Part shown: positions 52,164 to 61,968 of the stretch, in pieces
How positions within the stretch are numbered: position 1 is the first letter of the stretch
Layout: every line of letters starts with the position of its first letter
Source: Cryptosporangium arvum DSM 44712
GTDB taxonomy: Bacteria > Actinomycetota > Actinomycetes > Mycobacteriales > Cryptosporangiaceae
Direction: 5' to 3'
Length of the DNA: 64,000 nt
NCBI RefSeq assembly: GCF_000585375.1
Contig: NZ_KK073874.1
Coordinates: 1,240,001-1,304,000, forward strand
The notes under the pieces: model-generated
The model's input: only the letters and a program-made list of their open reading frames with translations
Databases searched by the model: none
Told to the model about the DNA's origin: nothing
Program-made: the position numbers and the translations under genes

Positions 52164-55100
52164 GCGGCAGGTCCGGGCGCGCCCGCGTCGCGGGTGACCC
52201 ACCCGGCCATCAATCGGAGCAGCCGATCGAGATCGACCGGCTTCGTGATGTAGTCGCTCGCTCCCGCGGCGAGACTCTTGTCCCGATCGCCCGGCATCGC
52301 TTTCGCGGTGAGGAACAGGATCGGCAGTTCGCTGAACCCGGGCATCTTCCGGATCGCCGCTGTCGTCTCGTTACCGTCCATGTCGGGCATCATGACGTCC
52401 ATCAGGACGAGGTCCACCTCCGGGTGGGCCTGCAGCATCGCGATGCCGGCCGCGCCGTTGTCGGCGTAGAGCACGGTGAGCCCGTGCAACTCCAGCGCGG
52501 AGGTCAGCGCGAAGACGTTCCTGACGTCGTCGTCGACGATCAGCACGGTGCGTCCGGCCAGTACCGAGGTATCGACGGTCGGGCCGGTCCGGCCCCGCGG
52601 CGGACGGGAGGGCTCCACCTGCCGCGGCATCGGAGCCGGCGGACGCGGCTTCTCCTCGTAGCTCACCGGCGCCGACAGCTCCGGCGGCGTCGGACGGGCC
52701 GAGCTCGCGCCCTGGGTGATGATCGCGGCCCCGATGTCCTCGGCGTCCACGATGCTGGTGGGGGCGCTGCGCAGCGGCCCGGAGTAGGTCGAGGACGAGA
52801 AGATCTGCTGGGAGTCCTCCTCCGGCAGCCGCTCGAGGCCGCTACCGGGCTCCGCGGCCTCGCCGGGGTAGCGCTCCGGCAGGTACAGCGTGAACGTGCT
52901 GCCGCGCCCGACGTCGCTCTGCACCGTGATCGATCCGCCGAGCACCCGCGCGATCTCCCGGGAGATCGACAGGCCCAGGCCGGTGCCGCCGTACTTGCGG
53001 CTGGTGGAGCCGTCGGCCTGCTGGAACGGGTCGAAGATCAGCTTGAGCTTGTCGGCTGCGACGCCGATGCCGGTGTCGGTCACCGCGAACGCGACGACGC
53101 GGTCGGCGGCGTTCAGCGTCGGGCTGGCGAACAGCATGTCCTCCGGGCCGACGTGGATCGAGAGCGTGACCGTGCCCGCGTCGGTGAACTTCACCGCGTT
53201 CGACAGCAGGTTCTTGAGGATCTGCTGCAGACGCTGCTCGTCGGTGAACAGCTGCTCCGGGACGCCCGGCCCGCGATCGACCGCGAACCGCAGCCCCTTG
53301 AGCTCGGACTGGGCCCGGAACGTCTGCTCGACGTACCCGCAGACGTCGTCGAGCGCGACCCGGCCGGCGTGGACGTCCATTTTGCCCGCCTCGACCTTGG
53401 ACAGGTCCAGGATGTCGTTGATCAGCGTCAGCAGGTCCCAGCCGGCGTCGTGGATCGTCCGGGCGAACTCGATCTGGCGGCCGGTGAGGTTCGACTCGGT
53501 GTTCTCGGCCAGCAGCCGGGCCAGCACCAGCAGCGAGTTCAGCGGCGTCCGCAGCTCGTGGCTCATGTTCGCCATGAACTCGGTCTTGTACTGGCTGGAG
53601 AGCGCCAGCTGCTCGGCCTTCTCCTCCAGACCCAGCCGCGCCATCTCGATCTCGCGGTTCTTGATCTCGATGTTGCGGTTCTGCTCGGAGAGCAACGCCG
53701 CCTTCTCCTGCAGCTCGGCGTTCGTGCGCTGCAACTCCATCGACTGCGCCTGGAGTTCCTGGGTCAGCCGCTGCGACTGCGCCAGCAGTTCCTCGGTGCG
53801 CGCGTTCGCGATGATCGTGTTCAGCACGACGCCGAGCGTGTCGACGAGCTGCTGCAGGAAGCTCATGTGCAGGTCGGAGAAGTTCTTGAAGCTGGCCAGC
53901 TCGATGACGCCGAGCACCCGCTCCTCGAACAGCACCGGAACGATCACCAGGTCGGCCGGCGGAGCCTCACCCAGCCCGGAGCCGATCGTCAGGTAGCCGG
54001 CCGGCGTCTGCTCGACCCGGATCGACCGACGCTCGACCGCGGCCTGGCCGACCAGGCCCTCGCCCAGCGACAGCACCGACTCGCCGCGGCGCGGCGCGTA
54101 CCCGTAGGACGACGCCAGCCGCAGCCGCAGGCCCTCCCGGGTGGCCTCCAGGAGGAAGAACGCGCCCTGCTGGGCGTCGACCACCGGGGTGATCTCGCTC
54201 ATGATCATCTGGCAGACCTGACGCAGGTCGCGCTGCCCCTGGAGCTGAGCACCGATGCGGGCCAGGTTGCTCTTCAGCCAGTCCTGTTCCGCGTTCTTGG
54301 TGGTCGTGTCCTTGAGGTTGCCGATCATCTGGTTGATGTTGTCCTTGAGCTCGGCGAGCTCACCCTGCGTCTCCACGGCGATCGCCTGGGACAGGTCGCC
54401 CCGGGTCACCGCGGTCGCGACCTCCGCGATCGCGCGGACCTGGGTGGTGAGGTTGCCGGCCAGGATGTTCACGCTCTGGGTCAGGTCGCGCCAGGTGCCG
54501 GAGACGTCACGCACCTCGGCCTGACCACCCAGCTTGCCCTCGGTGCCCACCTCGCGGGCGACTCGCGTCACCTCGTTGGCGAACGAGCTCAGCTGGTCCA
54601 CCATCGTGTTGACGGTGTTCTTGAGCTCGAGGATCTCGCCCTGGGCGTCGACCGTGATCTTCTGGCCCAGGTCGCCCTTCGCGACCGCGGTGGTGACCTG
54701 GGCGATGTTCCGGACCTGGCTGGTCAGGTTGCCGGCCATCGAGTTCACGTTGTCGGTGAGCTCCCGCCAGGTGCCGGAGACGCCGCGCACCTGGGCCTGG
54801 CCGCCGAGCTTGCCGTCGGTGCCCACTTCGCGGGCCACCCGGGTCACTTCGTCGGCGAACGACCCGAGCTGGTCGACCATCGTGTTGACGGTGTTCTTGA
54901 GCTCGAGGATCTCGCCCTGGGCGTCGACGGTGATCTTCTGGGTGAGGTCGCCCTTCGCGACAGCCGTGGTGACCGACGCGATGTTGCGGACCTGGCCGGT
55001 GAGGTTGCCGGCGAGCTGGTTCACGTTGTCGGTGAGTTCCTGCCAGGTGCCGGAGACGCCGCGCACCTGGGCCTGGCCGCCGAGCTTGCCGTCGGTGCCC

Positions 55101-56497
55101 ACTTCGCGGGCCACCCGGGTCACTTCGTCGGCGAAGCTCGAGAGCTGGTCCACCATCGTGTTGACGGTGTTCTTCAGCTCGAGGATCTCGCCGCGGGCGT
55201 CGACGGTGATCTTCTGGGTGAGGTCGCCCTTGGCGACCGCGGTGGTGACCTGGGCGATGTTGCGCACCTGGCCGGTGAGGTTCCCGGCCAGCTGGTTCAC
55301 GTTGTTCGTGAGTTCCTGCCAGGTGCCGGACACCCCGCGCACCTTGGCCTGACCACCCAGTTTGCCCTCGGTGCCCACTTCACCGGCCACCCGGGTCACT
55401 TCGTCGGCGAAGCTCGAGAGCTGGTCCACCATCGTGTTCACGGTGTCTTTGAGCTCGAGGATCTCGCCGCGGGCGTCGACGGTGATCTTCTGGGTCAGGT
55501 CGCCCTTGGCGACCGCGGTGGTGACCTGGGCGATGTTGCGCACCTGGCCGGTCAGGTTCTGCGCCAGCTGGTTGACGTTCTCGGTCAGCTCTTTCCACGT
55601 CCCGGAGACGCCGCGGACGTGCGCCTGGCCGCCGAGCTTGCCCTCGGTGCCCACTTCGCGGGCCACCCGGGTGACCTCGTCGGCGAACGCGGAGAGCTGG
55701 TCGACCATCGTGTTGACCGTGCTCTTCACTTCCAGGATCTCGCCGCGGGCGTCCACGGTGATCTTCTGGGTCAGGTCACCACGGGCGACGGCGGTGGTGA
55801 CCTGCGCGATGTTGCGCACCTGGCCGGTGAGGTTGCCGGCCATCGAGTTCACGTTGTCGGTGAGCTCCCGCCAGACCCCGGACACCCCCCGGACCTGCGC
55901 CTGACCGCCCAGCTTGCCCTCGGTGCCCACTTCGCGGGCCACCCGGGTGACCTCGTCGGCGAACGACGAGAGCTGGTCCACCATGCGGTTCACGGTGGTG
56001 CCGATGCGCAGGAACTCACCCTTGAGCGGCTGACCCGCGATCTCCAGCGCCATCTGCTGGGTGAGGTCGCCGCGGGCCACCGCGTCGATGACCCTGGCCA
56101 CCTCGGTGGTGGGACGGGCCAGGTCGTCGATCAGCGAGTTGATCGCCTGCGCGCCGGTCGCCCAGTCGCCGAGGCCGATCGACTCGTCGACCCGCTCGGT
56201 CATCCGCCCGTCGCGGCCGACCACGCGGCTGACCCGTTCGAACTCGCGATTTCGTTGGTCCATCCGGGTCGCGACGTCGTTGAAGAGCTCCGAGAGCTCA
56301 GCGTCCTCACCGTCGCGCCGGGGGAGCCGCACGCTGAAGTCGCCCTTGCGGAGCAGCTCGAGCGCGGCGGTCAGCTCACGGACGATCTGGGGGCGTTCAG
56401 CGAGCATCGTGCCGTTCTGAGCCCCGCCGTTGTCGGCGGGCGCTGACCCGAGCTCTTCGGGACGGCGGGACCGCCTGCCCCGTTCAGCTGTCGTCAT
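52160..56497 (-). CDS. Hybrid histidine kinase with a tandem HAMP array, GAF and receiver
   Basis: About 1445 residues with no membrane helix, so cytoplasmic. Order: a divergent HAMP region (about 40-140), first repeat (142-238), five near-identical 92-residue HAMP units (239-698), a final half unit, GAF (about 755-900), coiled coil, HisKA ([17 protein letters not shown], about residue 980), HATPase ([26 protein letters not shown]) and receiver ([24 protein letters not shown]). The layout recalls fungal group III Nik1/Os-1 osmosensing kinases. ATG 56497 follows GAGG; ATG 56509 is possible. It probably phosphorylates itself and the coupled regulator. Confidence 0.93.
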   Translation of the reverse strand: MTTAERGRRSRRPEELGSAPADNGGAQNGTMLAERPQIVRELTAALELLRKGDFSVRLPRRDGEDAELSELFNDVATRMDQRNREFERVSRVVGRDGRMTERVDESIGLGDWATGAQAINSLIDDLARPTTEVARVIDAVARGDLTQQMALEIAGQPLKGEFLRIGTTVNRMVDQLSSFADEVTRVAREVGTEGKLGGQAQVRGVSGVWRELTDNVNSMAGNLTGQVRNIAQVTTAVARGDLTQKITVDARGEILEVKSTVNTMVDQLSAFADEVTRVAREVGTEGKLGGQAHVRGVSGTWKELTENVNQLAQNLTGQVRNIAQVTTAVAKGDLTQKITVDARGEILELKDTVNTMVDQLSSFADEVTRVAGEVGTEGKLGGQAKVRGVSGTWQELTNNVNQLAGNLTGQVRNIAQVTTAVAKGDLTQKITVDARGEILELKNTVNTMVDQLSSFADEVTRVAREVGTDGKLGGQAQVRGVSGTWQELTDNVNQLAGNLTGQVRNIASVTTAVAKGDLTQKITVDAQGEILELKNTVNTMVDQLGSFADEVTRVAREVGTDGKLGGQAQVRGVSGTWRELTDNVNSMAGNLTSQVRNIAQVTTAVAKGDLGQKITVDAQGEILELKNTVNTMVDQLSSFANEVTRVAREVGTEGKLGGQAEVRDVSGTWRDLTQSVNILAGNLTTQVRAIAEVATAVTRGDLSQAIAVETQGELAELKDNINQMIGNLKDTTTKNAEQDWLKSNLARIGAQLQGQRDLRQVCQMIMSEITPVVDAQQGAFFLLEATREGLRLRLASSYGYAPRRGESVLSLGEGLVGQAAVERRSIRVEQTPAGYLTIGSGLGEAPPADLVIVPVLFEERVLGVIELASFKNFSDLHMSFLQQLVDTLGVVLNTIIANARTEELLAQSQRLTQELQAQSMELQRTNAELQEKAALLSEQNRNIEIKNREIEMARLGLEEKAEQLALSSQYKTEFMANMSHELRTPLNSLLVLARLLAENTESNLTGRQIEFARTIHDAGWDLLTLINDILDLSKVEAGKMDVHAGRVALDDVCGYVEQTFRAQSELKGLRFAVDRGPGVPEQLFTDEQRLQQILKNLLSNAVKFTDAGTVTLSIHVGPEDMLFASPTLNAADRVVAFAVTDTGIGVAADKLKLIFDPFQQADGSTSRKYGGTGLGLSISREIARVLGGSITVQSDVGRGSTFTLYLPERYPGEAAEPGSGLERLPEEDSQQIFSSSTYSGPLRSAPTSIVDAEDIGAAIITQGASSARPTPPELSAPVSYEEKPRPPAPMPRQVEPSRPPRGRTGPTVDTSVLAGRTVLIVDDDVRNVFALTSALELHGLTVLYADNGAAGIAMLQAHPEVDLVLMDVMMPDMDGNETTAAIRKMPGFSELPILFLTAKAMPGDRDKSLAAGASDYITKPVDLDRLLRLMAGWVTRDAGAPGPAA
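54404..55783 (-). repeat. Five tandem 276-bp repeats encoding HAMP units
   Basis: Each unit is 92 codons, from (R/K)[11 protein letters not shown] to QVTTAVA, with only a few substitutions between copies and strong DNA similarity. A less similar copy precedes them and a half copy follows. Such long identical repeats invite recombination that changes copy number, and can also cause mis-assembly with short reads. Confidence 0.9.
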
Positions 56498-56886
56498 CGT
56501 GTGCCTCATCTCGCCGGATGTCCGAACAGCGCAGGTTCTCGATGCGCGTGGACCTCTCCATCTTTGCGTATCACGCACCGTGGAGCGTCCGATCCGGTTC
56601 GGTAGCCTTCTCGGTTTGGTTTGTGGCGTGTGCTGAACAGTGTCGGACAACGACCGAAATCGTGCTGGACTCTGCAGCGGTTGGCCCCTGGACGCTAGGG
56701 TCTGTCCGGGACTTCCCGAACAGGGCGGGTCCTCCCTCGAGTTCGGCATCGGTCGAGCTGTCCCGGGCGGGGGAGCAGTTCGGCGGCGTGCGTGCCGACG
56801 GTGGCGACGTCGCCACCAGCGGAAAGCACCGGCCGCGCTGGGACAGTGAGGCGGCGCAGGACGAGCGGCGCGAGGTGAGCCAGCAG
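56498..56886. other. Divergent intergenic region, about 390 bp
   Basis: Separates the hybrid kinase from the SpoIIE-type gene. The frame of the latter stays open through it, but composition (Trp, Cys and Arg scattered, no domain) and the ribosome-binding site before 56887 argue that it is not coding. It holds one perfect 18-bp palindrome (56800-56817) and lower-GC promoter-like DNA around 56600-56650. Confidence 0.5.
56800..56817. promoter_or_regulatory. Perfect 18-bp palindrome
   Basis: GGTGGCGAC followed directly by GTCGCCACC, with no spacer, 69 bases upstream of the preferred start at 56887. It could be a dimer-binding operator. Palindromes of this length can also arise in GC-rich coding-like DNA, so the call is tentative. 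Confidence 0.3.
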
Positions 56887-59226
56887 ATGGGTCATCAGAT
56901 GAATTCTTCGGTGGGGTCCGTGGTGGTCAGCCGCCGCGCGCCGCTGCCGGGCGACGCGCGGTCGCCTGCGCTGGCCCGGGCCCTCGCGCGTGACGTGGTG
57001 GAGGAGTGCGGCCTCTCGTCGCTCTCCGACGAGGTCGCGTTGCTCACCACCGAGCTCGCGACGAACGCGGTCGTGCACGCGGGCACCGCGATGCACATCG
57101 AGGTCGTCGGTGACGCGGCCGGCATCACGGTGCGGGTCACCGACGGCAGCCGGGCCGTGCTCGGCCCCTCGCTCCCGCCGCCGATGCTGGCCGAGGGCGG
57201 CCGCGGCCTGCACCTGGTCGATTCGCTCGCCTCCGAATGGGGGGTGGCCTACGGGCGCAGCGGCAAGTCGGTCTGGTTCCGCCTCGACGTCGACGACCCG
57301 GTCGTGACCCGCGCGGGCTCCGGTCCGCCGGCCACGGTGACGCCGGAGCCGGTCGTCGAGCCGCCGGAGCCCGCCGAGCCGCGCTGGGGTCTGCGCCGCG
57401 AGGTCGGCATCGGGCTGGGCCGCAAGATCCGCGGGCGCCGGAACGGGGCGGTGGGCGCGGGCGGCGTCGTCGTGAAGGCGAACGAGCCCGCGGTGCCACC
57501 CAAGCAGGTGCGTCGTCCGGTCGCCGGGCGCTCGGCCGCGGTCGTTCCGGCCGCCGAGGCCGCCGGCTGGCTGACGTACCTCACCGACCGCGTCGTCCAC
57601 GAGCTCGATTCCACCGAGCTGGCCCAGGAGATCCTCTACCGCCTCGGTGAGGTCACCGGGGCGTCGTTCGGCGTCCTCTGGGTGGACGAGGGGTCCGGGG
57701 TCCGGGCGTTGGCCTCGGTGGGCATCACCGAGGATCCGATCGACCCACCGGTGCGGCTCTGGCCCGACGACCCGCCCCGCCCGCGCAACGCCGACCTGCT
57801 GCCACCCACCCAGGCCCTCGCCGACGCCGGGGCCGGTGTCGCGCTCTCGGTGGCGCTCCCGTCCAGCCCGCCGATCCGCGGGCGGCTCGAGCTGGGCATG
57901 CCGGCCGGTAGCCTGTTCCGCTCCGCCGACGCGGTGTTCGCACTGCTCGCAGCCGAGCGCCTGGCGGTCAGCCTGGACGCGGCCCGGCTGCGCGACACCG
58001 AGCAGAACCGCCGGGGGGACCTGGCGTTCCTCGCCGACGCCAGCGAGCTGCTCGCATCCTCGCTCGACGTGGACCTGACGCTCGCGCTCGTCGCGCAGCT
58101 GTGCGTGCCGCGGCTGGGTGAATGGTGCGTGATCCACACCCTCGACGACGCCGGCGACCCGGAGCTCGTCGTCGCCGTGCACAACGACGAACGAGGCGTC
58201 CCGGAGCTCGAGGACGCGTTCCTGGCCCCGGACGGCGCGGTGCTGCGCGAGCGGATCCGGGCCGCGACCGTCACCCACGCCGCGACGCCGCTCACCGGCC
58301 CGCTCTCCGGGCTGGTGCTGCCGCTCACGGCCCGGCGCGAGGTCGTCGGCACGATGTCGATCGGGGACCCACCCGGGCGGCGGCACACCTCCGAGGAGGT
58401 CGCGATCGCGGTCGACCTGGCCCGGCGGGCCGCGCTCTCGGTCGACAACGCCCGGCTCTACTCCGAGCGCGACTCGGTGGCCGAGGCACTGCAGAGCGCG
58501 CTGCTCCCGGCGTCGCTGCCGGTCGCCGACGGGCTGGAGTTCGCCGCGCAGTACCGGCCGGCCGGGGCGTCGAACGAGGTCGGTGGGGACTTCTACGACG
58601 TGCTGCCGCTCGGGGACGAGCGCTGGCTGCTGGCGATCGGCGACGTCTGCGGCAAGGGCCCGCAGGCGGCTTCGGTCACCGGGATGGTGCGTGACGTGCT
58701 GCGCACGCTGGCGCGCGAAGGCCGGGACCTGCCGTACGCGCTGTCCGCACTGAACCGGGCGCTCGTGGAGGAAGCGAGCCTGGTACGCGAAGGGAACGGG
58801 CCGATCGACGGCCAGACCGTGTTCTGCACGGTGGCGGCCGCGTTCGCCGAGCGCCGCGAGGGCGGGCTGCGGGTGCGGCTCTGCCTGGCCGGGCACCCGT
58901 CGCCGATCGCGGTGCGTGCGCGCGGCGGAGCGGAGCCGGTCGGCGTCGGCGGGATGGCGGCGGGGCTGACCGACCACATCGAGGTCGAGGAGGTCTCGGT
59001 GGACCTCGGGCCCGGCGACGCGCTCGTGTTCTACACCGACGGGGTCACCGAGCGGCGTCGCGGCGATGCCCAGTTCGGCGAGGAGGGCGTGCTGGAGGTG
59101 CTCTCGCGCAGCAGCGGCCTGTCGGCCGCCGACATCGCCGCCGGCCTCCGGACCGCCGCCACCGACTTCGGCGACGGCCCCCTCCGCGACGACCTCGCGA
59201 TCCTGGCCTTGCGAGCGGCGCCCTAG
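56887..59226 (+). CDS. SpoIIE-family phosphatase with an N-terminal RsbW-like kinase domain and GAF domains
   Basis: About 779 residues. Residues about 15-135 are an anti-sigma-type HATPase (LLTTELATNAVVHAG; GGRGLHLVDSLASEWGV). A basic Pro-rich linker and two GAF-like domains (about 215-365 and 375-530) precede the PP2C/SpoIIE domain (EVGGDFYDVLPLGDERWLLAIGDVCGKG; VFYTDGVTERR; LRDDLAILAL). It would both phosphorylate and dephosphorylate STAS antagonists such as the one at 61539. ATG 56887 is chosen because GAGGTGA lies 8 bases upstream. Its stop codon lies in the left copy of the IS target duplication. Confidence 0.9.
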   Translation: MGHQMNSSVGSVVVSRRAPLPGDARSPALARALARDVVEECGLSSLSDEVALLTTELATNAVVHAGTAMHIEVVGDAAGITVRVTDGSRAVLGPSLPPPMLAEGGRGLHLVDSLASEWGVAYGRSGKSVWFRLDVDDPVVTRAGSGPPATVTPEPVVEPPEPAEPRWGLRREVGIGLGRKIRGRRNGAVGAGGVVVKANEPAVPPKQVRRPVAGRSAAVVPAAEAAGWLTYLTDRVVHELDSTELAQEILYRLGEVTGASFGVLWVDEGSGVRALASVGITEDPIDPPVRLWPDDPPRPRNADLLPPTQALADAGAGVALSVALPSSPPIRGRLELGMPAGSLFRSADAVFALLAAERLAVSLDAARLRDTEQNRRGDLAFLADASELLASSLDVDLTLALVAQLCVPRLGEWCVIHTLDDAGDPELVVAVHNDERGVPELEDAFLAPDGAVLRERIRAATVTHAATPLTGPLSGLVLPLTARREVVGTMSIGDPPGRRHTSEEVAIAVDLARRAALSVDNARLYSERDSVAEALQSALLPASLPVADGLEFAAQYRPAGASNEVGGDFYDVLPLGDERWLLAIGDVCGKGPQAASVTGMVRDVLRTLAREGRDLPYALSALNRALVEEASLVREGNGPIDGQTVFCTVAAAFAERREGGLRVRLCLAGHPSPIAVRARGGAEPVGVGGMAAGLTDHIEVEEVSVDLGPGDALVFYTDGVTERRRGDAQFGEEGVLEVLSRSSGLSAADIAAGLRTAATDFGDGPLRDDLAILALRAAP

Positions 59227-59245
59227 GGCCTGTTTGGAAAGCTGG

Positions 59246-59698
59246 TCACCGTAGCCATTCGTTGATCGCGGCGATGTGCAACGTGGTGAGGTAGCGGACG
59301 GCGAGTTTGTCGTATCGGGTTGCGATGGCGCGGTAGCGCTTGAGGCGGTTGATCCCGCACTCGACCGCGTGGCGCTGCTTGTAGGTCTCGGCGTGGAACG
59401 CGGGTGGGCGTCCACCGGCGCTGCCGCGGCGGCGCCGATGGGCCAGCCGGTCGACTTGTTCCGGGATTGTGGCGCGGATCCCGCGTCGACGCAGGTAGAC
59501 GCGGTTGGCCCGGGATCCGTAGGCCTTATCGGCCAGGACCCGCGCGGGCCGGGTCCGTGGCCTTCCGGCCCGGCCGGCCACGCGGATGGCGTCGATCACG
59601 GGCTGGAACTGCGGTGCGTCGCCGGCCTGTCCGGCGGTGATCAACAGCGACAGGGGCCGCTGCCCGCCCTCGGTGGCCAGATGGATTTTGGTGCTCAA
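59246..59698 (-). CDS. IS5-family transposase, second frame (orfB)
   Basis: About 150 residues from TTG 59698, but the frame extends upstream in step with [17 protein letters not shown], so the true product is an orfA-orfB fusion made by a -1 frameshift. It carries the second Asp of the DDE triad in [13 protein letters not shown] and the Glu in [22 protein letters not shown]. Confidence 0.88.
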   Translation of the reverse strand: MSTKIHLATEGGQRPLSLLITAGQAGDAPQFQPVIDAIRVAGRAGRPRTRPARVLADKAYGSRANRVYLRRRGIRATIPEQVDRLAHRRRRGSAGGRPPAFHAETYKQRHAVECGINRLKRYRAIATRYDKLAVRYLTTLHIAAINEWLR

Positions 59699-60117
59699 CC
59701 CGCCGCGTGACCGTCCCAGACCGTGGTCGTTGGGCTCTGCGGTGACCCCTCCCGGCGGTTGTTTCTGATCCGGCCCCCTTTACGCGCGCCCCCGGCGTGC
59801 TGGTGCGCACGGACCACGGTCGAGTCGACCGACACATCCCAGGTGATCAACCCGCGGGCTTGGGCCCTCGACTGCAGATCGGACACGATCCGCGCCCAGG
59901 TCCCGTCCCGCTGCCAGTCCCGGAACAGCGCATACGCCGTCTCCCACGGCCCATAACGCTCCGGCAGGTCCCGCCACGGCGCCCCGGTCCGGACCCGCCA
60001 CCGGATCCCGTCGATGACCTGCCGCCGCGAACGCGGCGGCCGACCACCCGGTTTCGCCGGCGGCAACAGCCCGGCCAGGACTTCCCACTCCGCGTTCGTC
60101 AGATCACCACGAGCCAC
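59695..60117 (-). CDS. IS5-family transposase, first frame (orfA)
   Basis: A 140-residue N-terminal part: DUF4096-type DNA-binding segment ([42 protein letters not shown]) and the first catalytic Asp in [16 protein letters not shown]. It overlaps orfB by 4 bases; the GGGAGGGG tract upstream of the switch is a plausible slip site. Full-length transposase needs frameshifting. Confidence 0.9.
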   Translation of the reverse strand: MARGDLTNAEWEVLAGLLPPAKPGGRPPRSRRQVIDGIRWRVRTGAPWRDLPERYGPWETAYALFRDWQRDGTWARIVSDLQSRAQARGLITWDVSVDSTVVRAHQHAGGARKGGRIRNNRREGSPQSPTTTVWDGHAAG

Positions 60118-60154
60118 GCATCACCCAACGAACGACGAGCTTTTCAAACACGCC

Positions 60155-61490
60155 CTAGTCGCCGGCGGCCCAGACGCCGGTGAGCTGGCGCTCGGTGACG
60201 TGGATGGGTTCCACGCTGATGCTGATCACGGCGACGTCGTCGTAGCCCGGCGGGTCGAACTCGTTCATCAGGTTGCGGACCCAGCGGACGAGTGACTTCG
60301 CGTTGTTGTGCGGGCGGTCGGCCAGCGCCGCGGCCAGCCGGCCCTCGCCGAAGCGCTGACCGTAGCGCCGGGCGTCGGTGATGCCGTCGGTGTAGAACAG
60401 CAGCCCGTCTCCCGGGCCGAGCAACGCCTCGAGCGTCGGGTAGCGGCTGTCGGGCAGCCAGCCGAGCATCGGCCCGGAGTCGGTGAGCCGCTCGATGCTG
60501 CCGTCGGCCCGGCACACCACCGCCGGCGGGTGGCCACCGTTGGCCAGCCGCACCTGCGCCGACCCGCTCTCGGTCTGCTCGACCACGCAGAACACCGCCG
60601 TGCAGTACCGCGGCACGTCCTGGGCGGCCTGGTCGGCGACGATCGTCTCGTTCAGCGCCGCCATCACCAGCGACGGGTCCGACGTCTGGATCGCCGCGCC
60701 CCGCAGCGCGTAGCGGGCCAGCGACGTCAACGCGGCGGCCTGCACGCCCTTGCCGGAGACGTCACCGATCGAGATCGCCCACCGGCGCCCGCCGAGCGGG
60801 AAGACGTCGTAGAAGTCGCCGCCGACCTCCTGCAGCGGAGCCGCGTGGTAGAACGCCGAGAGCTCCATTCCGGGCACCTGCGGCATCCGCGGCGGCAGCA
60901 ACGTCTGCTGCAGCGTCCGGGCCACCTCCTCGACCTGCGCCTTGGACTTCTGCACCTCTTCCCGGCGACGCCGTTCGAGGCGCACCTCGCGCAGCGCCGA
61001 GAGCCGCAGCTCGAGTTCGTCGACCACGATCGCGGCCAGGTCGGACAGCGTCTGCAGTTCCTCGGGCGTGGTCGAGCGCGGCTCGGGGCCGAGCACGTTC
61101 ACGGTGCCGAGGTGGTAGCCGTCGCTCGTCGTGATCGGCGCGGCCGCGTAGAAGCGCACGGCCAGGTCGCCGCGGACGAGCGGATTGTCGCGCGCGACCG
61201 GGTCGAGCGCCGTGTCCTCGATCGCGACCGGTTCGTCGGCGAGAATTGCAGATGCGCATAGTCCCGGGTCACGGCCTATCTCGGTGACGTCGACGCCGTA
61301 CGTGGCCTTGAACCAGATCCGGTCTTCGTCCACGATCGTCACCGTGGCGACGGGAACTCCGAAAATGCGAGCGGCCAGTGCCGCGATGCGATCGAAGGCT
61401 CCGTCGGGGGGGCGTATCGAGGATGTCGTACCGGCGGACCGCCCGGAGTCGCTCGACTTCGTCGGGCGGAATCAGGTCGGCGTCGGTCAT
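60155..61490 (-). pseudogene. SpoIIE-family phosphatase with GAF domain, split by one extra base
   Basis: The start ATG at 61490 follows a strong GGAGGG ribosome-binding site and encodes MTDADLIPPDEVERLRAV and RRYDILDTPP, the usual lead-in to this GAF type. A tract of seven C (G at 61406-61412 on the + strand) then shifts the frame; deleting one C restores DGAFDRIAALAARIF and joins the rest of the GAF domain (TIVDEDRIWFKATYGV). The PP2C/SpoIIE domain (EVGGDFYDVFPLGGRRWAISIGDVSGKG; LFYTDGITDARR; YDDVAVISI) is intact. Intact length would be about 445 residues. The damage could be real, phase-variable, or a sequencing error. Its TAG stop lies in the right copy of the IS target duplication. Confidence 0.88.
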
Positions 61491-61538
61491 TGCGCCCTCC
61501 TCGAGGGGTATCCGTTGACACGTGCTGAAGGGGTGGAG

Positions 61539-61907
61539 ATGAACTTGTCCGTCGTGGTGAGCAGTGCGGGGGAGTCCGGCAACGTCGGCGTTCTCCGGCT
61601 CTCCGGAGAGCTCGACATTGCCACGTCCGGCACACTGCGCCAATCCCTCGACGCGTTGCGTGACGAAGGCCGCGAGAACCTGGTACTCGACCTGAGCGGG
61701 GTCACGTTCTGTGACTCCACCGGCCTGGGGACGGTGGCTACCCACGCGCGCTGGGTCATGGGTGTCGGTGGCTCCCTCGTGGTCTGCGGGCTCCGGCCGG
61801 ACGTCGAAGCCGTGTTCGCGATCTCCGGTCTCTCCACCGTCCTCCCGACCGCAACCTCGCTCGAGCGGGCCATCGAGCTGGCGGCCGCCGCGGCCTCGAA
61901 GAACTGA
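61539..61907 (+). CDS. STAS-domain anti-sigma factor antagonist
   Basis: A 122-residue SpoIIAA/RsbV-like protein. The phosphorylatable Ser is S60 in VTFCDSTGLGTVATHARWV; the core LRLSGELDIATSGTLRQSL is typical. When dephosphorylated by a SpoIIE phosphatase it would bind an RsbW-type kinase and release a sigma factor. It is divergent from the frameshifted phosphatase (48 bases apart), which is its probable activator. ATG 61539 is preceded by GGTGGAG. Confidence 0.9.
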   Translation: MNLSVVVSSAGESGNVGVLRLSGELDIATSGTLRQSLDALRDEGRENLVLDLSGVTFCDSTGLGTVATHARWVMGVGGSLVVCGLRPDVEAVFAISGLSTVLPTATSLERAIELAAAAASKN

Positions 61908-61947
61908 GCGTCGGGTTCGCGACGCCGCACCGAATCGCGGCCCTAGC

Positions 61948-61964
61948 CCTACCAAACTGGTAGG
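61948..61964. promoter_or_regulatory. 17-bp palindrome directly upstream of cysteine dioxygenase
   Basis: CCTACCA (61948-61954), AAC, TGGTAGG (61958-61964): a perfect 7-bp inverted repeat ending four bases before ATG 61969. A protein bound here would cover the start region. A cysteine-responsive regulator would make sense but none is visible nearby. Confidence 0.5.
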
Positions 61965-61968
61965 CCTT

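Larger units (their letters stand above)
59227..60154 (-). mobile_element. IS5-family insertion sequence (IS427-like, two-frame transposase)
   Basis: A 928-bp element. Terminal inverted repeats: GGCCTGTTTGGAAAGCTGGTC at 59227-59247 and, read inward from 60154 on the other strand, GGCGTGTTTGAAAAGCTCGTC (18 of 21 identical). It is flanked by a direct CTAG repeat (59223-59226 and 60155-60158), the probable target duplication. Two overlapping frames encode the transposase. Everything needed for movement appears present, so the insertion looks recent. Confidence 0.92.

Noticed and set aside
52424-56446. A 1340-codon open frame on the plus strand opposite the HAMP kinase
   Set aside because: It mirrors the repeats of the kinase and is made of His/Asp/Leu/Gly low-complexity sequence; there is no start signal or family likeness.
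59246-59698. orfB of the IS as an independent gene
   Set aside because: Its conserved motif starts upstream of any start codon in the same frame, so it is the second half of a frameshift-made transposase.
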